A stretch of DNA of 64,000 nucleotides from Candidatus Levybacteria bacterium RIFCSPHIGHO2_01_FULL_36_15b (GCA_001782045.1 MFNK01000003.1:1-64000), one strand, 5' to 3'; shown: positions 24,345 through 33,079, numbered from the stretch's first letter. Numbers and translations are program-made. The notes: generated from the sequence alone by a model not told the origin.

Positions 24345-24386
24345 CATTCGGATATTATTCCTGAAGGTTAAAACCTCATCCGGATG
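24345..24386 (+). promoter_or_regulatory. Structured rpsB leader
   Basis: CATTCGGAT (24345-24353) pairs with ATCCGGATG (24378-24386), with an inner AGGTT/AACCT stem. S2 operons in other bacteria are autoregulated through leader RNAs, so S2 feedback control is a reasonable inference. A CCGAGC/GTCGAG repeat copy follows at about 24393-24419. Confidence 0.5.
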
Positions 24387-24436
24387 GCGGTCTTTCGAGT
24401 CCCGAGCGGAGTCGAGGGAAATAAGGAATAACAAAT

Positions 24437-25330
24437 ATGAGAGAAATAACACTCGAAGAACTTCTTGAGGCCGGATGCCATTTTGGACATCAGGTTATTC
24501 GAAGCAACCCAAAAGCAAGAGATTTTGTATTTGAAGCAAGAGAAGGAATACAAATTATTGATTTGGTAAAAACTAAAGAAGGATTGGACCAAGCGGCCCA
24601 ATTTGTAAGAGATTTGGGCAAAAGAGGCGGGAAGCTTTTGGTAGTATCTACAAAAAAACAGGCAAAGCAAACGGTTGAAGAATTAATAAAACAAAAAAGA
24701 GCGGAAATAAATGCTTCTAAAAAAACAGAAGGCGAAAATCTTTTTTACGTAACTCAAAGATGGATTGGCGGAACGCTAACGAATTTTACAGAAGTTAACA
24801 AAAATTTAAAAAAACTCGACGACATTAAAAAACTTCTTAAAAGTGAAGAAGAAAGAGCAAAATACACAAAAAAAGAGCTTGGACTTTTTGACAAAGAAAG
24901 AATTAGACTTGAATCTTTTTATATTGGAATAGAGGGTCTAATTAAAGAGCCGGATGCCTTGTTTATTGTTGATTCTCATTTGGAAGATTTGGCAGTAAGA
25001 GAAGCAAACGCCAGAGAAATAGAAACAGTTGCAATTGTAGATACAAATGCAGACCCGTTTGTTATTGATTACCCAATTCCTGCAAATGATGATGCAGTAG
25101 GAAGCATTACTTTAATTGTGGGCCAAATTCTTGATGCATTTGCAGAAGGACTTAAAGACTATAAAACAGAAGCTGAAAAACTAAAAGAGCAAGAAAAAGC
25201 TGTAAAAACAGAGGCTAAAGAAAAGACACCGGCTAAAAAGGAAGAAGCAAAGACAAAACCTGTAAAATCTAAAAAGGAGCCATCCGTTCGACCAACTCAG
25301 GACAAGAAACCAAAAAAGGAGAAGAAATAG
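24437..25330 (+). CDS. rpsB: 30S ribosomal protein S2
   Basis: A small-subunit protein needed for S1 binding and translation initiation. EITLEELLEAGCHFGHQ at the N-terminus, RWIGGTLTNF near 112 and DPDALF-like segments are diagnostic. The length of 297 aa exceeds the usual 230-260 because of a Lys/Glu-rich C-terminal tail from about residue 240. That tail contains a copy of the dispersed CTGAG/TCGA repeat translated as PSVRPTQDK. The stop TAG overlaps the GTG of tsf by one nt. Confidence 0.95.
   Translation: MREITLEELLEAGCHFGHQVIRSNPKARDFVFEAREGIQIIDLVKTKEGLDQAAQFVRDLGKRGGKLLVVSTKKQAKQTVEELIKQKRAEINASKKTEGENLFYVTQRWIGGTLTNFTEVNKNLKKLDDIKKLLKSEEERAKYTKKELGLFDKERIRLESFYIGIEGLIKEPDALFIVDSHLEDLAVREANAREIETVAIVDTNADPFVIDYPIPANDDAVGSITLIVGQILDAFAEGLKDYKTEAEKLKEQEKAVKTEAKEKTPAKKEEAKTKPVKSKKEPSVRPTQDKKPKKEKK
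25284..25306. repeat. Dispersed repeat inside rpsB
   Basis: The core GTTCGACCAACTCAGGACAA matches the family found twice in ssb (56501-56561) and, on the other strand, at 34727-34746. It is in frame and codes for part of the S2 tail. Confidence 0.6.
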
Positions 25331-25782
25331 TGTCTGCTGATTTAAAATTACTTAAAAAATTAAGAGAAGAAACAGGAGTTTCGATTGCGGATATTAGAAT
25401 GGCTTTAGAGGAAACGGGAAATGACGAAAAAAAGACTATAGAGTGGCTTAAAAAACACGGCATTGAAAAGGCAGATAAAAAGGCACAAAGAGAAACAAGT
25501 CAGGGCTTGGTAGAAGCTTATGTTCATCAAAATGGAAAAATAGGCGCTGTTGTGGTTTTGACATGCGAAACGGATTTTGTTGCAAGAACAGAAGATTTTA
25601 AACACTTGGCACACGAGCTTGCAATGCAGGTTGCGGCACTTAATCCTAAAAGTGTAAAAGACTTAACAGAACAGGAATACATAAGAGATGCGAGCGTTAA
25701 AATTTCTGATTTAGTAAAACAGACAATTGCAAAACTTGGCGAAAATATTACAATAGCCGAAATCAAAAGGTTTGAAATTTAA
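25330..25782 (+). CDS. tsf: Elongation factor Ts (short form)
   Basis: The nucleotide-exchange factor for EF-Tu. The N-terminal UBA-like part LLKKLREETGVSIADIRMAL and the core CETDFVARTEDFKHLAHELA, with the conserved TDFV that contacts EF-Tu, are present. At 150 aa it lacks the second core subdomain and coiled coil of the 283-aa E. coli form, resembling reduced forms such as that of Thermus. The start is GTG, overlapping the rpsB stop. Confidence 0.93.
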   Translation: MSADLKLLKKLREETGVSIADIRMALEETGNDEKKTIEWLKKHGIEKADKKAQRETSQGLVEAYVHQNGKIGAVVVLTCETDFVARTEDFKHLAHELAMQVAALNPKSVKDLTEQEYIRDASVKISDLVKQTIAKLGENITIAEIKRFEI

Positions 25783-25784
25783 TT

Positions 25785-26339
25785 ATGGATTTGGATAAAG
25801 CACAGGGTAGCATGCAAGCGGTTTTAAATATATTAAAAACCGACCTTGGAACAGTAAGAGCTGGTAAGGCAACTCCCGCGCTTGTTGAAAATATAGTGGT
25901 TGCCGCATACGGCGGGACACAGAAGTTAAAAGTAGTAGAACTTGCGCAAATTTCAGCAATTGATCCTCAGACAATCGTAATTACACCATACGATGCTTCA
26001 ATAATAGGAGAAATTCACAAAGCTGTGCAGGATAGCGGAACAGGATTTACGCCGGTAATTGATGGACAGTTAATTAGAATTTCTATTCCGCCGCTTTCCG
26101 AAGAAAGAAGAAATGAATTAGTTGCTTTGGTACACCAAAAACTTGAAGGCGGAAAAATTCAGATAAGGCAAGTAAGACACGAAGCAATGGAAGAAGTAAA
26201 AAAAGCTTTTGCAAACAAAGAAATTTCCGAAGACGATAAAGACAGACTAGAAAAAGAAGTTCAAAGGCTAACTGATGATACGATTTTGCAAATTGATAAT
26301 TTAGGTAAGCAAAAAGAAGTAGAGCTAATGGCAATATAA
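25785..26339 (+). CDS. frr: Ribosome recycling factor
   Basis: Splits post-termination ribosomes together with EF-G. The 184-aa sequence has the expected segments: LGTVRAGKATPALVENI near 25-41, ISAIDPQTIVITPYD near 64, RISIPPLSEERRNELV near 102, and a C-terminal helix DKDRLEKEVQRLTDD. The usual pyrH between tsf and frr is missing. The TAA overlaps the next ATG by one nt. Confidence 0.96.
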   Translation: MDLDKAQGSMQAVLNILKTDLGTVRAGKATPALVENIVVAAYGGTQKLKVVELAQISAIDPQTIVITPYDASIIGEIHKAVQDSGTGFTPVIDGQLIRISIPPLSEERRNELVALVHQKLEGGKIQIRQVRHEAMEEVKKAFANKEISEDDKDRLEKEVQRLTDDTILQIDNLGKQKEVELMAI

Positions 26340-27460
26340 TGATAGTAACAATTTTAGTTTTTTTGGTAATTCTTTCAATCCTTGTTTTAATCCACGAAGC
26401 AGGGCACTTTTTTGTTGCAAGATTTTTCAATATTAAAGTAGAAGAGTTTGGTTTTGGTATTCCGCCAAGGGCATTCGGCAAGAAAATAGGGGAGACACTT
26501 TATTCTATTAACTGGCTTCCGATTGGAGGCTTTGTTAAGTTATACGGCGAGGACGAAGCAGGAGCAGGTAAAGTTAGCCTTTCGAGCTCAAAACCAAAAC
26601 CCGCACCCAAAGATGAAAGTAGGGCTTTTTACAGTAGGCCCGTGTGGCAGAGATTTGCGGTAGTTTTTGCTGGCGTTTTTATGAACTTTGTGCTGGCTGT
26701 AGCAATTGTTTCTGTGCTTTTTTCAATTGTCGGAGTTTCAGTTCCGGCAAAACACGTTTTAGTGAGGGAGGTATTGAATGATTCTCCCGCCGAAAAAGCT
26801 GGAATTATAGCTGGAGATATAATAGAAAATATAAATGGTGATGAAATTGAAAGTCCGCAAGAAGTTATTTCTTTGACCAAAAAACATCTGGGGGAAGAGA
26901 TCACTCTACGAATTCAAAACCAAGGTAAAGAACGAATCATAAAAATAACTCCAAGAAAAGTTTATCCCAAAAATCAAGGGCCTTTAGGCGTAGGCATAGA
27001 ACCTAATTTTGAAACTAAAAAATATCCTATTTGGGAGGCGCCGTTTGTTGGAACAAGAGAAGTTTTAAATCAGACCGGTTTAATACTTCAGGGCTTATCA
27101 AACACACTTGTGCAGATATTTACACAAGGCAAAATACCAAGCGACGTAGCAGGTCCTGTAGGAATTGCCCAAATTACCGGAAAAATCGTTTCAATTGGGC
27201 CCTCTGCTGTACTTTCTTTTATGGCTTTGCTTTCCCTTAATTTGGCAATAATTAATGTTTTGCCAATTCCTGCTTTGGATGGGGGAAGACTATTATTTAT
27301 AGTAATTGAGGGAGTAACGAGAAAGAAAGTTAGTCCAAGAGCAGAAAGTATGGCACATACCATTGGAATGGCATTTTTGCTGGGTTTAATTGCCTTAATT
27401 ACAATTCATGATATATTTCGAGCACTCTCCGGCCAACCTATTCTGCCGCAATTGAAGTAA
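26339..27460 (+). CDS. rseP: RseP-type intramembrane zinc metalloprotease
   Basis: A site-2 protease that cuts transmembrane substrates. HEAGH at residues 19-23 in the first helix provides zinc ligands and the catalytic Glu; the third ligand lies in NVLPIPALDGGRLL near 310. One PDZ domain spans about 135-210 (VLNDSPAEKAGIIAGDIIENI). Four transmembrane segments are expected. In many bacteria rseP ends the rpsB-tsf-frr-uppS-cdsA-dxr chain; here the genes between frr and rseP are absent and uppS is elsewhere. Confidence 0.93.
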   Translation: MIVTILVFLVILSILVLIHEAGHFFVARFFNIKVEEFGFGIPPRAFGKKIGETLYSINWLPIGGFVKLYGEDEAGAGKVSLSSSKPKPAPKDESRAFYSRPVWQRFAVVFAGVFMNFVLAVAIVSVLFSIVGVSVPAKHVLVREVLNDSPAEKAGIIAGDIIENINGDEIESPQEVISLTKKHLGEEITLRIQNQGKERIIKITPRKVYPKNQGPLGVGIEPNFETKKYPIWEAPFVGTREVLNQTGLILQGLSNTLVQIFTQGKIPSDVAGPVGIAQITGKIVSIGPSAVLSFMALLSLNLAIINVLPIPALDGGRLLFIVIEGVTRKKVSPRAESMAHTIGMAFLLGLIALITIHDIFRALSGQPILPQLK

Positions 27461-28966
27461 TTACTTTTTAAATCTTACTCTATTTTGAAGTATGCGTCCA
27501 CACCTTTCTAAAAGTGTATCTACCAATGCAAAATAGTCATGAACACTTCCTTCGTTTATTGATTTTCTTGCTGCATAAATAGTGGCGGTTTCAGTATTGT
27601 ATACACGTATTGCATCATCTCCTAATTTTTTAGCCGTTTGGTATAGAGGATGCTCCGCATTTATTTTTAAGATAAGTTTTCCTTTTTCCTCAACATATTC
27701 AGCTCTTTTATCTGTAACTCCCATTGAAACAATTTCGTAATCATCAGCTGATCCCCATCTTTTTGTTTTTCCTTCCGCAGTCAATTTTGGAGCGGTTTCC
27801 CCCTCAGTTGACTTATGAGTTTTTCCGGTTTTGGGGTGATCAGTAATTATTTCTCCCGTTGGTTTCTCTCTTCCGCTGGCAGAGCCTTTGCCTCTGAAAT
27901 CAGGTTTTACTATTGCTTGCGTTTCTGCTAATACAGAATCAAGAATTTTTTTTGCTTCTTTGGCCAAATCTTGTTCCCATCTTTCAATTTTTGTACTTTC
28001 GCTTCTCATAGTTGCGAGCCTTTCAACAATAGGTGTAAGCTTGTTATGTATTGCTCTTGAAGCCATTTCCCATTGAACGCTGCTTTTATCAAAATCCGAT
28101 TTATTTGTAGTAACCGGAACAAAATCCAAATCCGCCTCTCCAAAAAGTCTTGAGCTGCTAGACATCTGAGCCGGGGTGCGGTGACCAAAAAACTCTTCTT
28201 CCTCAATTAATCTGCCATTGTAATAGCATCTTATACCCGGCTTTACTTTTTGCCCTTCAGCAAGGATTCCTGCTCTTAAAACAAGCCAATCGCCAAATCT
28301 TGTCTGCAATTTCTCACCAATTGGAGAAATTCCTTCTTCTTCGATGTATTTTATCTCTGCCGGTTCTACTTCAATACCATTTACAGATATTTTAATATCA
28401 CCACTCAATATTAATGGTCTATATGTTTCTGCAAGTTTTGCAATTAAGGCTCTTGCGCTTATATCCTTTTTTAAATTAGTAATTCTAACTTTAAAATATC
28501 CGTCCTCTGAAAAAGCTGTTTTCTCTTCTGGCGTATATTGTTTTAATTCTCCTTGTCTTGTTTCCCAAGTCGTGTCTGAAACTTTATATTCTGTATTAGA
28601 ATTTGCTGCAGAGCAGGTAATTTCCATACCTCTTCCTAAAAATCCCATTGCCGCTTTTCCTCCTACTCCAAATTTTCCAATTTTTCCTTCAGTTTTATCA
28701 GAATGTCCCCAGACAAAATAATTATTTAACCCTTCAAAATCCAATCCATAACCGCCTTGATTGATAATTGAAAGCTCGTCTTTTTGTATTCTAACTCTAA
28801 CCGATAAAGGTTTCCCTTCAATTCTGTTATCAACAGCGTTGTCAACAAGATCTAGTACCGCAACTTGAGCATCGCGATAAGTAGACATAAGAGCATCAAT
28901 AGCCCTTGGGTCTATTCTTTCTTTTATAATTTTCTGTCCTTGGCTTGATCTTCTTTCGAGGCTCAT
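27461..28966 (-). CDS. MORC-like GHKL ATPase
   Basis: A 501-aa ATPase with a Bergerat (GHKL) fold. The N box is LDLVDNAVDN at 38-47, with Asp where most families have the catalytic Glu. The G1 box is INQGGYGL at 68-75, lacking the usual Asp. The G2 box is GKFGVGGKAA near 97-106. An S5-like domain with YYNGRLIEEE and VTTNKSDFD near 265-310 resembles MORC/MutL proteins. A linker and a C-terminal domain (LILKINAEHPLY, RCGRIL) follow. It is separated by 1 nt from the 617-aa gene. ATP-driven clamping or remodelling on DNA is inferred from MORC relatives. Confidence 0.83.
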   Translation of the reverse strand: MSLERRSSQGQKIIKERIDPRAIDALMSTYRDAQVAVLDLVDNAVDNRIEGKPLSVRVRIQKDELSIINQGGYGLDFEGLNNYFVWGHSDKTEGKIGKFGVGGKAAMGFLGRGMEITCSAANSNTEYKVSDTTWETRQGELKQYTPEEKTAFSEDGYFKVRITNLKKDISARALIAKLAETYRPLILSGDIKISVNGIEVEPAEIKYIEEEGISPIGEKLQTRFGDWLVLRAGILAEGQKVKPGIRCYYNGRLIEEEEFFGHRTPAQMSSSSRLFGEADLDFVPVTTNKSDFDKSSVQWEMASRAIHNKLTPIVERLATMRSESTKIERWEQDLAKEAKKILDSVLAETQAIVKPDFRGKGSASGREKPTGEIITDHPKTGKTHKSTEGETAPKLTAEGKTKRWGSADDYEIVSMGVTDKRAEYVEEKGKLILKINAEHPLYQTAKKLGDDAIRVYNTETATIYAARKSINEGSVHDYFALVDTLLERCGRILQNRVRFKK

Positions 28967-28967
28967 A

Positions 28968-30821
28968 TTAATTAAGATTTATCCATGCTGGCACATGTCC
29001 TTCAGCGTCTCTTACTATTGCAACAAAAGCTTTCTCGGCGGCATCTAGCTTTCTGTTTACTACCTTTACATATTCAGCAAAATCCGAATCAGCAATTCTT
29101 GCTGCATGTCTTTCTACTTTTTCCCAAGTTTTTGTTTCATCTTCTGTCCATTTTTCTCTTAGACTTGGGACAAGTGCTTCTTCCCGCATTTTTTTTATTC
29201 CTACTGCGAATAAGCTTTTTAAATCTTTCACCTGATAAGGTCTGTATTGTTTTTTTCCATGTCTAAGAGTTCTTACTCTTGATTCGGTCCTTAGAGGTCT
29301 TTGAAGCAAAGCAAAATCTATCTTTTCACTTTTTAAAAGCTGATCAATTACGCATCGAATGACTTTTGTCTCTTCTTCGCTTCTTATTTCGTCTTCGGAT
29401 GGAACATATGGAGTTTCTCGCAAGGGTACTCTTGCGGCATCTGCTGTTCTTGTAGATCTTTTCAAAGTTTCTTCATTAGCGCTTTGCAATGTTTCTCCAA
29501 CTTCAGTTCTTTCTAAAGTTCTAAATTCGTAGGAAGCAGGAATTGCATTTTTCATGTGAGACTCTTTAAGAGAAACAGTATTTATTAACTGAGCTCCTTG
29601 TTCAGACAGTTGTTTATTTATAGAAAATAGTATAGGAGCTATCCTGTTAATAGCTACTTTAATTTCAATACCTGGGTAGGTGAGTTCAGCTAGCTCTGGT
29701 TTTGTTTTGAATCCCTCGAGCATATAGCCAAGTACTTCTATGTTTTTTCCACCTGAAATTTTTATTTGTCTCCCTAGAATTGTAAAGTCTTTTGTTTCTT
29801 TAGGTTTAAGTTCTCTTTTTAGGTGTTTTTCGATAGTTTTGGTTTTAGATTTTTTTTCAGCTAATATTGCCTCGTCCAGTCTTTCAGGTGGAACTTGTTT
29901 TATTGTTATTCCGCTTTTTTTTTCTTGCGAGGCAATTGATTTCAAAACGTATGCTCCGTCTCCACGTTTGCCTTTGTTAAGGTTAATTATATGCAGTTTT
30001 TCAGGTTCTAAAATTTCATTAATTTCTGAAATTGCCGCTTGAACATTTTTTGCTCCAGAATATTCTCTTAGCTCTTTTCCAGAAGCTTCTCCTTGGCTGA
30101 GCTTTTCAAGAATTTTAAATCTTATTTTCGTAAATTTGATTTCTTTACCTGTAAAAAGAATATAAGTTTCGGTCGGTCTTTTATCTTGTTTTATTGATTC
30201 AACTGGTTTTTTTGGATTGATTTTATATACAGATTCTCCTTCTATTACAATTCGACTTATTTCATGTTGGTTTTCTTTGGCTAATTGTCTGGCTCTTGAA
30301 AGCACATGTTTTGTAAACCCATCTCGATTTTCTGGGGTATCTTCACCGAAAGCCCCTTTAGTTAAATAAGAAATAGTTCTTCTTCTTTTTATCAATTGCT
30401 CAATCACTTTAGCGTGTTTGCTTTTGTTAACAGTAGCTTCCATACCGTTTCGAAAATGGAGTGTTAGTTTTTCTCTATGTTTTTCCGGTTTTGCGGGTGT
30501 TTGTTCTTTGACTACTTCATGAAGCTCCGGAACAGATACTTCTATTTGCTGTTGGGTAGGAAGTGGTCCGGAAATCAACTCTTCGAAATTTATTAGCGAA
30601 AGCGTTTGGGTTGCGATTTCTTCAATTCTTCCATTATCCAGTGCAATTTTTGCGTCGTTTCCAATTATTTTGTTTGCTAAATTAAGTTTTTCAACGCTGG
30701 AAGTAGCTTGATGAGCTTTTTCAACCAAAACACTTCTAACTCTTGTTCTTACTTCGACAAAGCTACCAAGTCTTTTGATGTTTCTTTCCGATTCTTGTAT
30801 CTGTTGTTTTCTTTCAATCAT
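28968..30821 (-). CDS. Protein with three predicted winged-helix modules, 617 aa
   Basis: No named family recognised. After a helical N-terminus (1-110), three similar modules appear at about 118-202, 219-294 and 345-432. Each opens with a short beta pair (LTLHFRNG, YILFTGKEIKF, FTILGRQIKI), then helices and a closing hairpin (VYKI, GDGAYVL, YEF). The second strongly resembles an OmpR/PhoB-type winged helix. The C-terminal 150 residues are helical and basic (LRTESRVRTLRHGKKQYR). DNA binding is inferred. It is first in a two-gene unit with the GHKL ATPase and has its own promoter. Confidence 0.8.
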   Translation of the reverse strand: MIERKQQIQESERNIKRLGSFVEVRTRVRSVLVEKAHQATSSVEKLNLANKIIGNDAKIALDNGRIEEIATQTLSLINFEELISGPLPTQQQIEVSVPELHEVVKEQTPAKPEKHREKLTLHFRNGMEATVNKSKHAKVIEQLIKRRRTISYLTKGAFGEDTPENRDGFTKHVLSRARQLAKENQHEISRIVIEGESVYKINPKKPVESIKQDKRPTETYILFTGKEIKFTKIRFKILEKLSQGEASGKELREYSGAKNVQAAISEINEILEPEKLHIINLNKGKRGDGAYVLKSIASQEKKSGITIKQVPPERLDEAILAEKKSKTKTIEKHLKRELKPKETKDFTILGRQIKISGGKNIEVLGYMLEGFKTKPELAELTYPGIEIKVAINRIAPILFSINKQLSEQGAQLINTVSLKESHMKNAIPASYEFRTLERTEVGETLQSANEETLKRSTRTADAARVPLRETPYVPSEDEIRSEEETKVIRCVIDQLLKSEKIDFALLQRPLRTESRVRTLRHGKKQYRPYQVKDLKSLFAVGIKKMREEALVPSLREKWTEDETKTWEKVERHAARIADSDFAEYVKVVNRKLDAAEKAFVAIVRDAEGHVPAWINLN

Positions 30822-30900
30822 GGTTTTATTTTAATTAAATTATTGAAATTTTCTTTACATTAAGTTTATAAAAACTTAATAAATGGGGCAGCGAGTAGGA

Positions 30901-30930
30901 ATTATATTATAGTCAGTTGGCAATTGTCAA
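30901..30930 (-). promoter_or_regulatory. Promoter of the winged-helix/GHKL unit
   Basis: Minus strand TTGACA (30930-30925), an 18-nt spacer and TATAAT (30906-30901). The leader to the ATG at 30821 is about 75 nt, longer than usual in this window, and ends in an A/T-rich stretch. Confidence 0.75.
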
Positions 30931-30932
30931 CT
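30915..30932. promoter_or_regulatory. Near-perfect palindrome over the -35 box
   Basis: AGTTGGCAATTGTCAACT, an 18-bp palindrome with a single mismatched pair, covering the -35 region of the winged-helix/GHKL promoter. It is placed as an operator would be, and the winged-helix protein itself is a candidate ligand. Confidence 0.5.
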
Positions 30933-30951
30933 ATAGGGCGTAGTAAAATAC

Positions 30952-32238
30952 TTATTTGAGGATTCGTTGCAGTGCTACAAGATATGATGCTTCGGGAAGA
31001 TTTGTATTTTCCCTCTCTGCTGTTTTCCAAACGTTTTCAAAAGCGCTAAACATTAATTTTTCTAATCTTTTTAAAACATCGTCCTTTTTGTAAGTTTTAT
31101 TTTTTAAGTTTTGTTCCCATTCAATATAGCTTCCGGCTACTCCGCCCGAATTAGCTAATATATCAGGAGTTATAAACACGCCCTTTTTAATAAGATAGTG
31201 CTTGGCTTTAGGCGTTACAGGACCATTTGCCATCTCAACAATTATTTTTGCTTTAATATTTTGCATATTGTTTTCTGTAATAACATTCTCAAGAGCTGCA
31301 GGAACCAAAATATCAACGGGAAGCTGCAAAAGTTCTTCGTTTGTTATTAGTTGTCCACCTCTTGTATCGCAAACACCTCCGGCACAGTAGCATCCGTTTA
31401 AGCTGCCTTTTTCCATTTTGCACTCATAAACAAGAGGAATATCAAGCGGAATAAAATTTCCCTTCGAATCTCTTTTTATAATCCCGCCTTTTGAATCTGA
31501 CACCGCAACTACTTTAAAGCCAGCCTTGGATGCAAAATCCGCAAAATAGTATCCGACATTTCCAAACCCCATAATGGCAACAGTCGTATTTTCAGGCTTT
31601 AGTTTTAGTTTTTCGGAGAGTTTTTTTAAAATCGCAACTCCGCCAAAGCCGGTTGCTTCGGTTCGGCCGGAAAGTCCTAATTTTTTCTTTCCCGTAAAAG
31701 TTGCATATAACTCATTTTTTGAGATTTGAGATTTATTTTTTAATTTTTGATTTATTTTTACGTATTCATCTACCATCCAGTCTATAATTTTAGGATTTGT
31801 ATTAACATCGGGGGCGGGGATATCTTTTTGGGGACCCAGTATTTCGTAAACCCGTCTTACATATTCGCGAGATAAGTTTTCCAGTTCTTTTTCGGAAAGT
31901 TGTTTTGGATCAACCGCAATTCCGCCTTTTGCTCCACCAAAAGGCACTCCGACTACTGCTGTTTTTAAGCTCATCCACAACGAAAGCGCCATAACTTCAT
32001 CTTTATTTACGTTTGGATGAAAACGGAGGCCGCCTTTGTAAGGGCCAAGATTATTGTTGTGCTGGCTTCGAAATCCTTTAAATGTAATTGTTTCGTCATC
32101 AATTTTAATGGGGATTTTGATTTCTAAAATTTTATCGGGTTCTAAAAATTCTTCCAGTTTTTCTTCTGAGATATTATATTTTTCTCCGACTTCGAAAACT
32201 TCCTGCCTTGATTTTTGGTAAATGCTGTTTTCGTTCAT
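30952..32238 (-). CDS. gdhA: Glutamate dehydrogenase
   Basis: Interconverts glutamate and 2-oxoglutarate plus ammonia with NAD(P). FRSQHNNNLGPYKGGLRFHP near 55-74, PFGGAKGGIAVDP near 98-110 and the Rossmann segment VAIMGFGNVGYYFADFA near 222 are diagnostic. Length of 428 aa is typical. Two oddities: a heptamer-repeat insertion codes for KNKSQISKNE near residue 170, and a Cys-rich stretch NGCYCAGGVCDTRGG lies near 280-295. An in-frame AAATCTC repeat underlies the first. Confidence 0.95.
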   Translation of the reverse strand: MNENSIYQKSRQEVFEVGEKYNISEEKLEEFLEPDKILEIKIPIKIDDETITFKGFRSQHNNNLGPYKGGLRFHPNVNKDEVMALSLWMSLKTAVVGVPFGGAKGGIAVDPKQLSEKELENLSREYVRRVYEILGPQKDIPAPDVNTNPKIIDWMVDEYVKINQKLKNKSQISKNELYATFTGKKKLGLSGRTEATGFGGVAILKKLSEKLKLKPENTTVAIMGFGNVGYYFADFASKAGFKVVAVSDSKGGIIKRDSKGNFIPLDIPLVYECKMEKGSLNGCYCAGGVCDTRGGQLITNEELLQLPVDILVPAALENVITENNMQNIKAKIIVEMANGPVTPKAKHYLIKKGVFITPDILANSGGVAGSYIEWEQNLKNKTYKKDDVLKRLEKLMFSAFENVWKTAERENTNLPEASYLVALQRILK

Positions 32239-32265
32239 TAGTTATACAAAAATAATTTATACTCT

Positions 32266-32294
32266 TTGAAAATTATTCTGTCAATGGATATAAT
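32266..32294 (+). promoter_or_regulatory. Sigma70-type promoter
   Basis: TTGAAA at 32266-32271, a 17-nt spacer and TATAAT at 32289-32294. It places transcription start at about 32301, on the ATG at 32302, which rules out the earlier in-frame TTG and ATG. Confidence 0.8.
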
Positions 32295-32301
32295 TACTTT
32301 T

Positions 32302-32664
32302 ATGGAAAATGTAACGCTTGATGATTTTAAAAAGGTTGAAATTAAAATTGGTAAAGTAGTACATTGCGAAAAAGTAGCAGATGCGGATAAGCTTTTAAAG
32401 CTGCAAGTTGATTTTGGCGACTTTCAAAGACAAATCATTTCAGCTATCGCCGAGTGGTACAAACCGGAGGATTTAGAAGGAAAAAAACTTCCTTTTATAG
32501 TAAATTTGGAGCCAAGAAACTTTAGGGGAGAAGAATCTCAGGGAATGCTGGTTGCAATGGACACGGAAGACCTGCCTCCTGCCAGCGCAGGCTGGGCGCA
32601 GCCAGGAAAACCAGTTCTTCTTATCCCCGCCGAAGACGTAAAAGAGGGAACTTTAGTTGTTTAA
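32302..32664 (+). CDS. tRNA-binding domain protein (MetRS C-terminal/CsaA type)
   Basis: An OB-fold tRNA-binding protein like the C-terminal domain of methionyl-tRNA synthetase, here free-standing at about 120 aa. FKKVEIKIGKVVHCEKVADA and LKLQVDFGDFQRQIISAI, followed by LPFIVNLEPRNFRGEESQGM, are the conserved core. A GC-rich palindrome near 32578 codes for an insertion (PPASAGWAQPG) just before the final strand PVLLIP. It probably aids tRNA delivery to a synthetase. The start is chosen from the promoter position (leaderless). Confidence 0.88.
   Translation: MENVTLDDFKKVEIKIGKVVHCEKVADADKLLKLQVDFGDFQRQIISAIAEWYKPEDLEGKKLPFIVNLEPRNFRGEESQGMLVAMDTEDLPPASAGWAQPGKPVLLIPAEDVKEGTLVV
32578..32605. 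repeat. GC-rich palindromic insert
   Basis: CCTGCCAGCGCAGG forms a hairpin with CCTGC/GCAGG arms, followed by a second CTGG/CCAG pair. Base composition is unlike the A/T-rich surroundings. It lies in frame where related tRNA-binding domains have only a short loop. Confidence 0.5.
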
Positions 32665-33035
32665 AGATTATTGTTGACGAAGCAACTTTTATGAAAATGC
32701 TGCTCGGCCAAAATACCATTAGTTTTAAGCCAGACATGATATCCTTTTCTTTGTTTATCTACTTTATCTATATCTAATGTTTTACTGCACGCGTCGCATG
32801 TAAAAGCTTTGAATTCTGTTTTGGATAAATTACTATTTGTTTGGGATCTGAATAGGTTTTCACACGTTTTACATAAATGAACCTGAAGCTTGTAACCAGC
32901 TGTATCGACTAAGTGATGCCATGCCTCATTTATATTTTTTTGACAATTTCCACACCTAAATCCTCGATACTCAGGAAGCTCGTTAGGTTGCCATGTCTCA
33001 ACAATTGCTAAAAGTTTTTGTTGTGTACTGTCCAT
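32661..33035 (-). CDS. Zinc-ribbon-like hypothetical protein, 124 aa
   Basis: Three Cys pairs and a His/Cys pair suggest two zinc sites: CGNC near 28, CKTC near 55, CDAC near 80 and HFHKSC near 114. The family is unknown. Such ribbons often bind nucleic acid or protein. The ATG at 33035 is five nt after an extended -10 box (TGC-TAGAAT), so the transcript is probably leaderless. The gene is divergent from proS with 44 nt between starts. Confidence 0.76.
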   Translation of the reverse strand: MDSTQQKLLAIVETWQPNELPEYRGFRCGNCQKNINEAWHHLVDTAGYKLQVHLCKTCENLFRSQTNSNLSKTEFKAFTCDACSKTLDIDKVDKQRKGYHVWLKTNGILAEQHFHKSCFVNNNL

Positions 33036-33041
33036 TATCCA

Positions 33042-33050
33042 ATTCTAGCA
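33042..33050 (-). promoter_or_regulatory. Extended -10 promoter
   Basis: On the minus strand TGC precedes TAGAAT (33047-33042), about six nt before the ATG at 33035. Confidence 0.6.
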
Positions 33051-33066
33051 AATTAGAAAAATATGT

Positions 33067-33072
33067 TATACT
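33067..33072 (+). promoter_or_regulatory. -10 box for proS
   Basis: TATACT seven nt before the ATG at 33080; no clear -35 box. It supports that ATG over the in-frame ATG at 32993. Confidence 0.5.
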
Positions 33073-33079
33073 CAAAAAA

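Noticed and set aside
32993..33079. N-terminal extension of ProRS from ATG 32993
   Set aside because: It would run antisense to the zinc-ribbon gene's start and through the -10 box; homologous ProRS begins at MRYSQLF.
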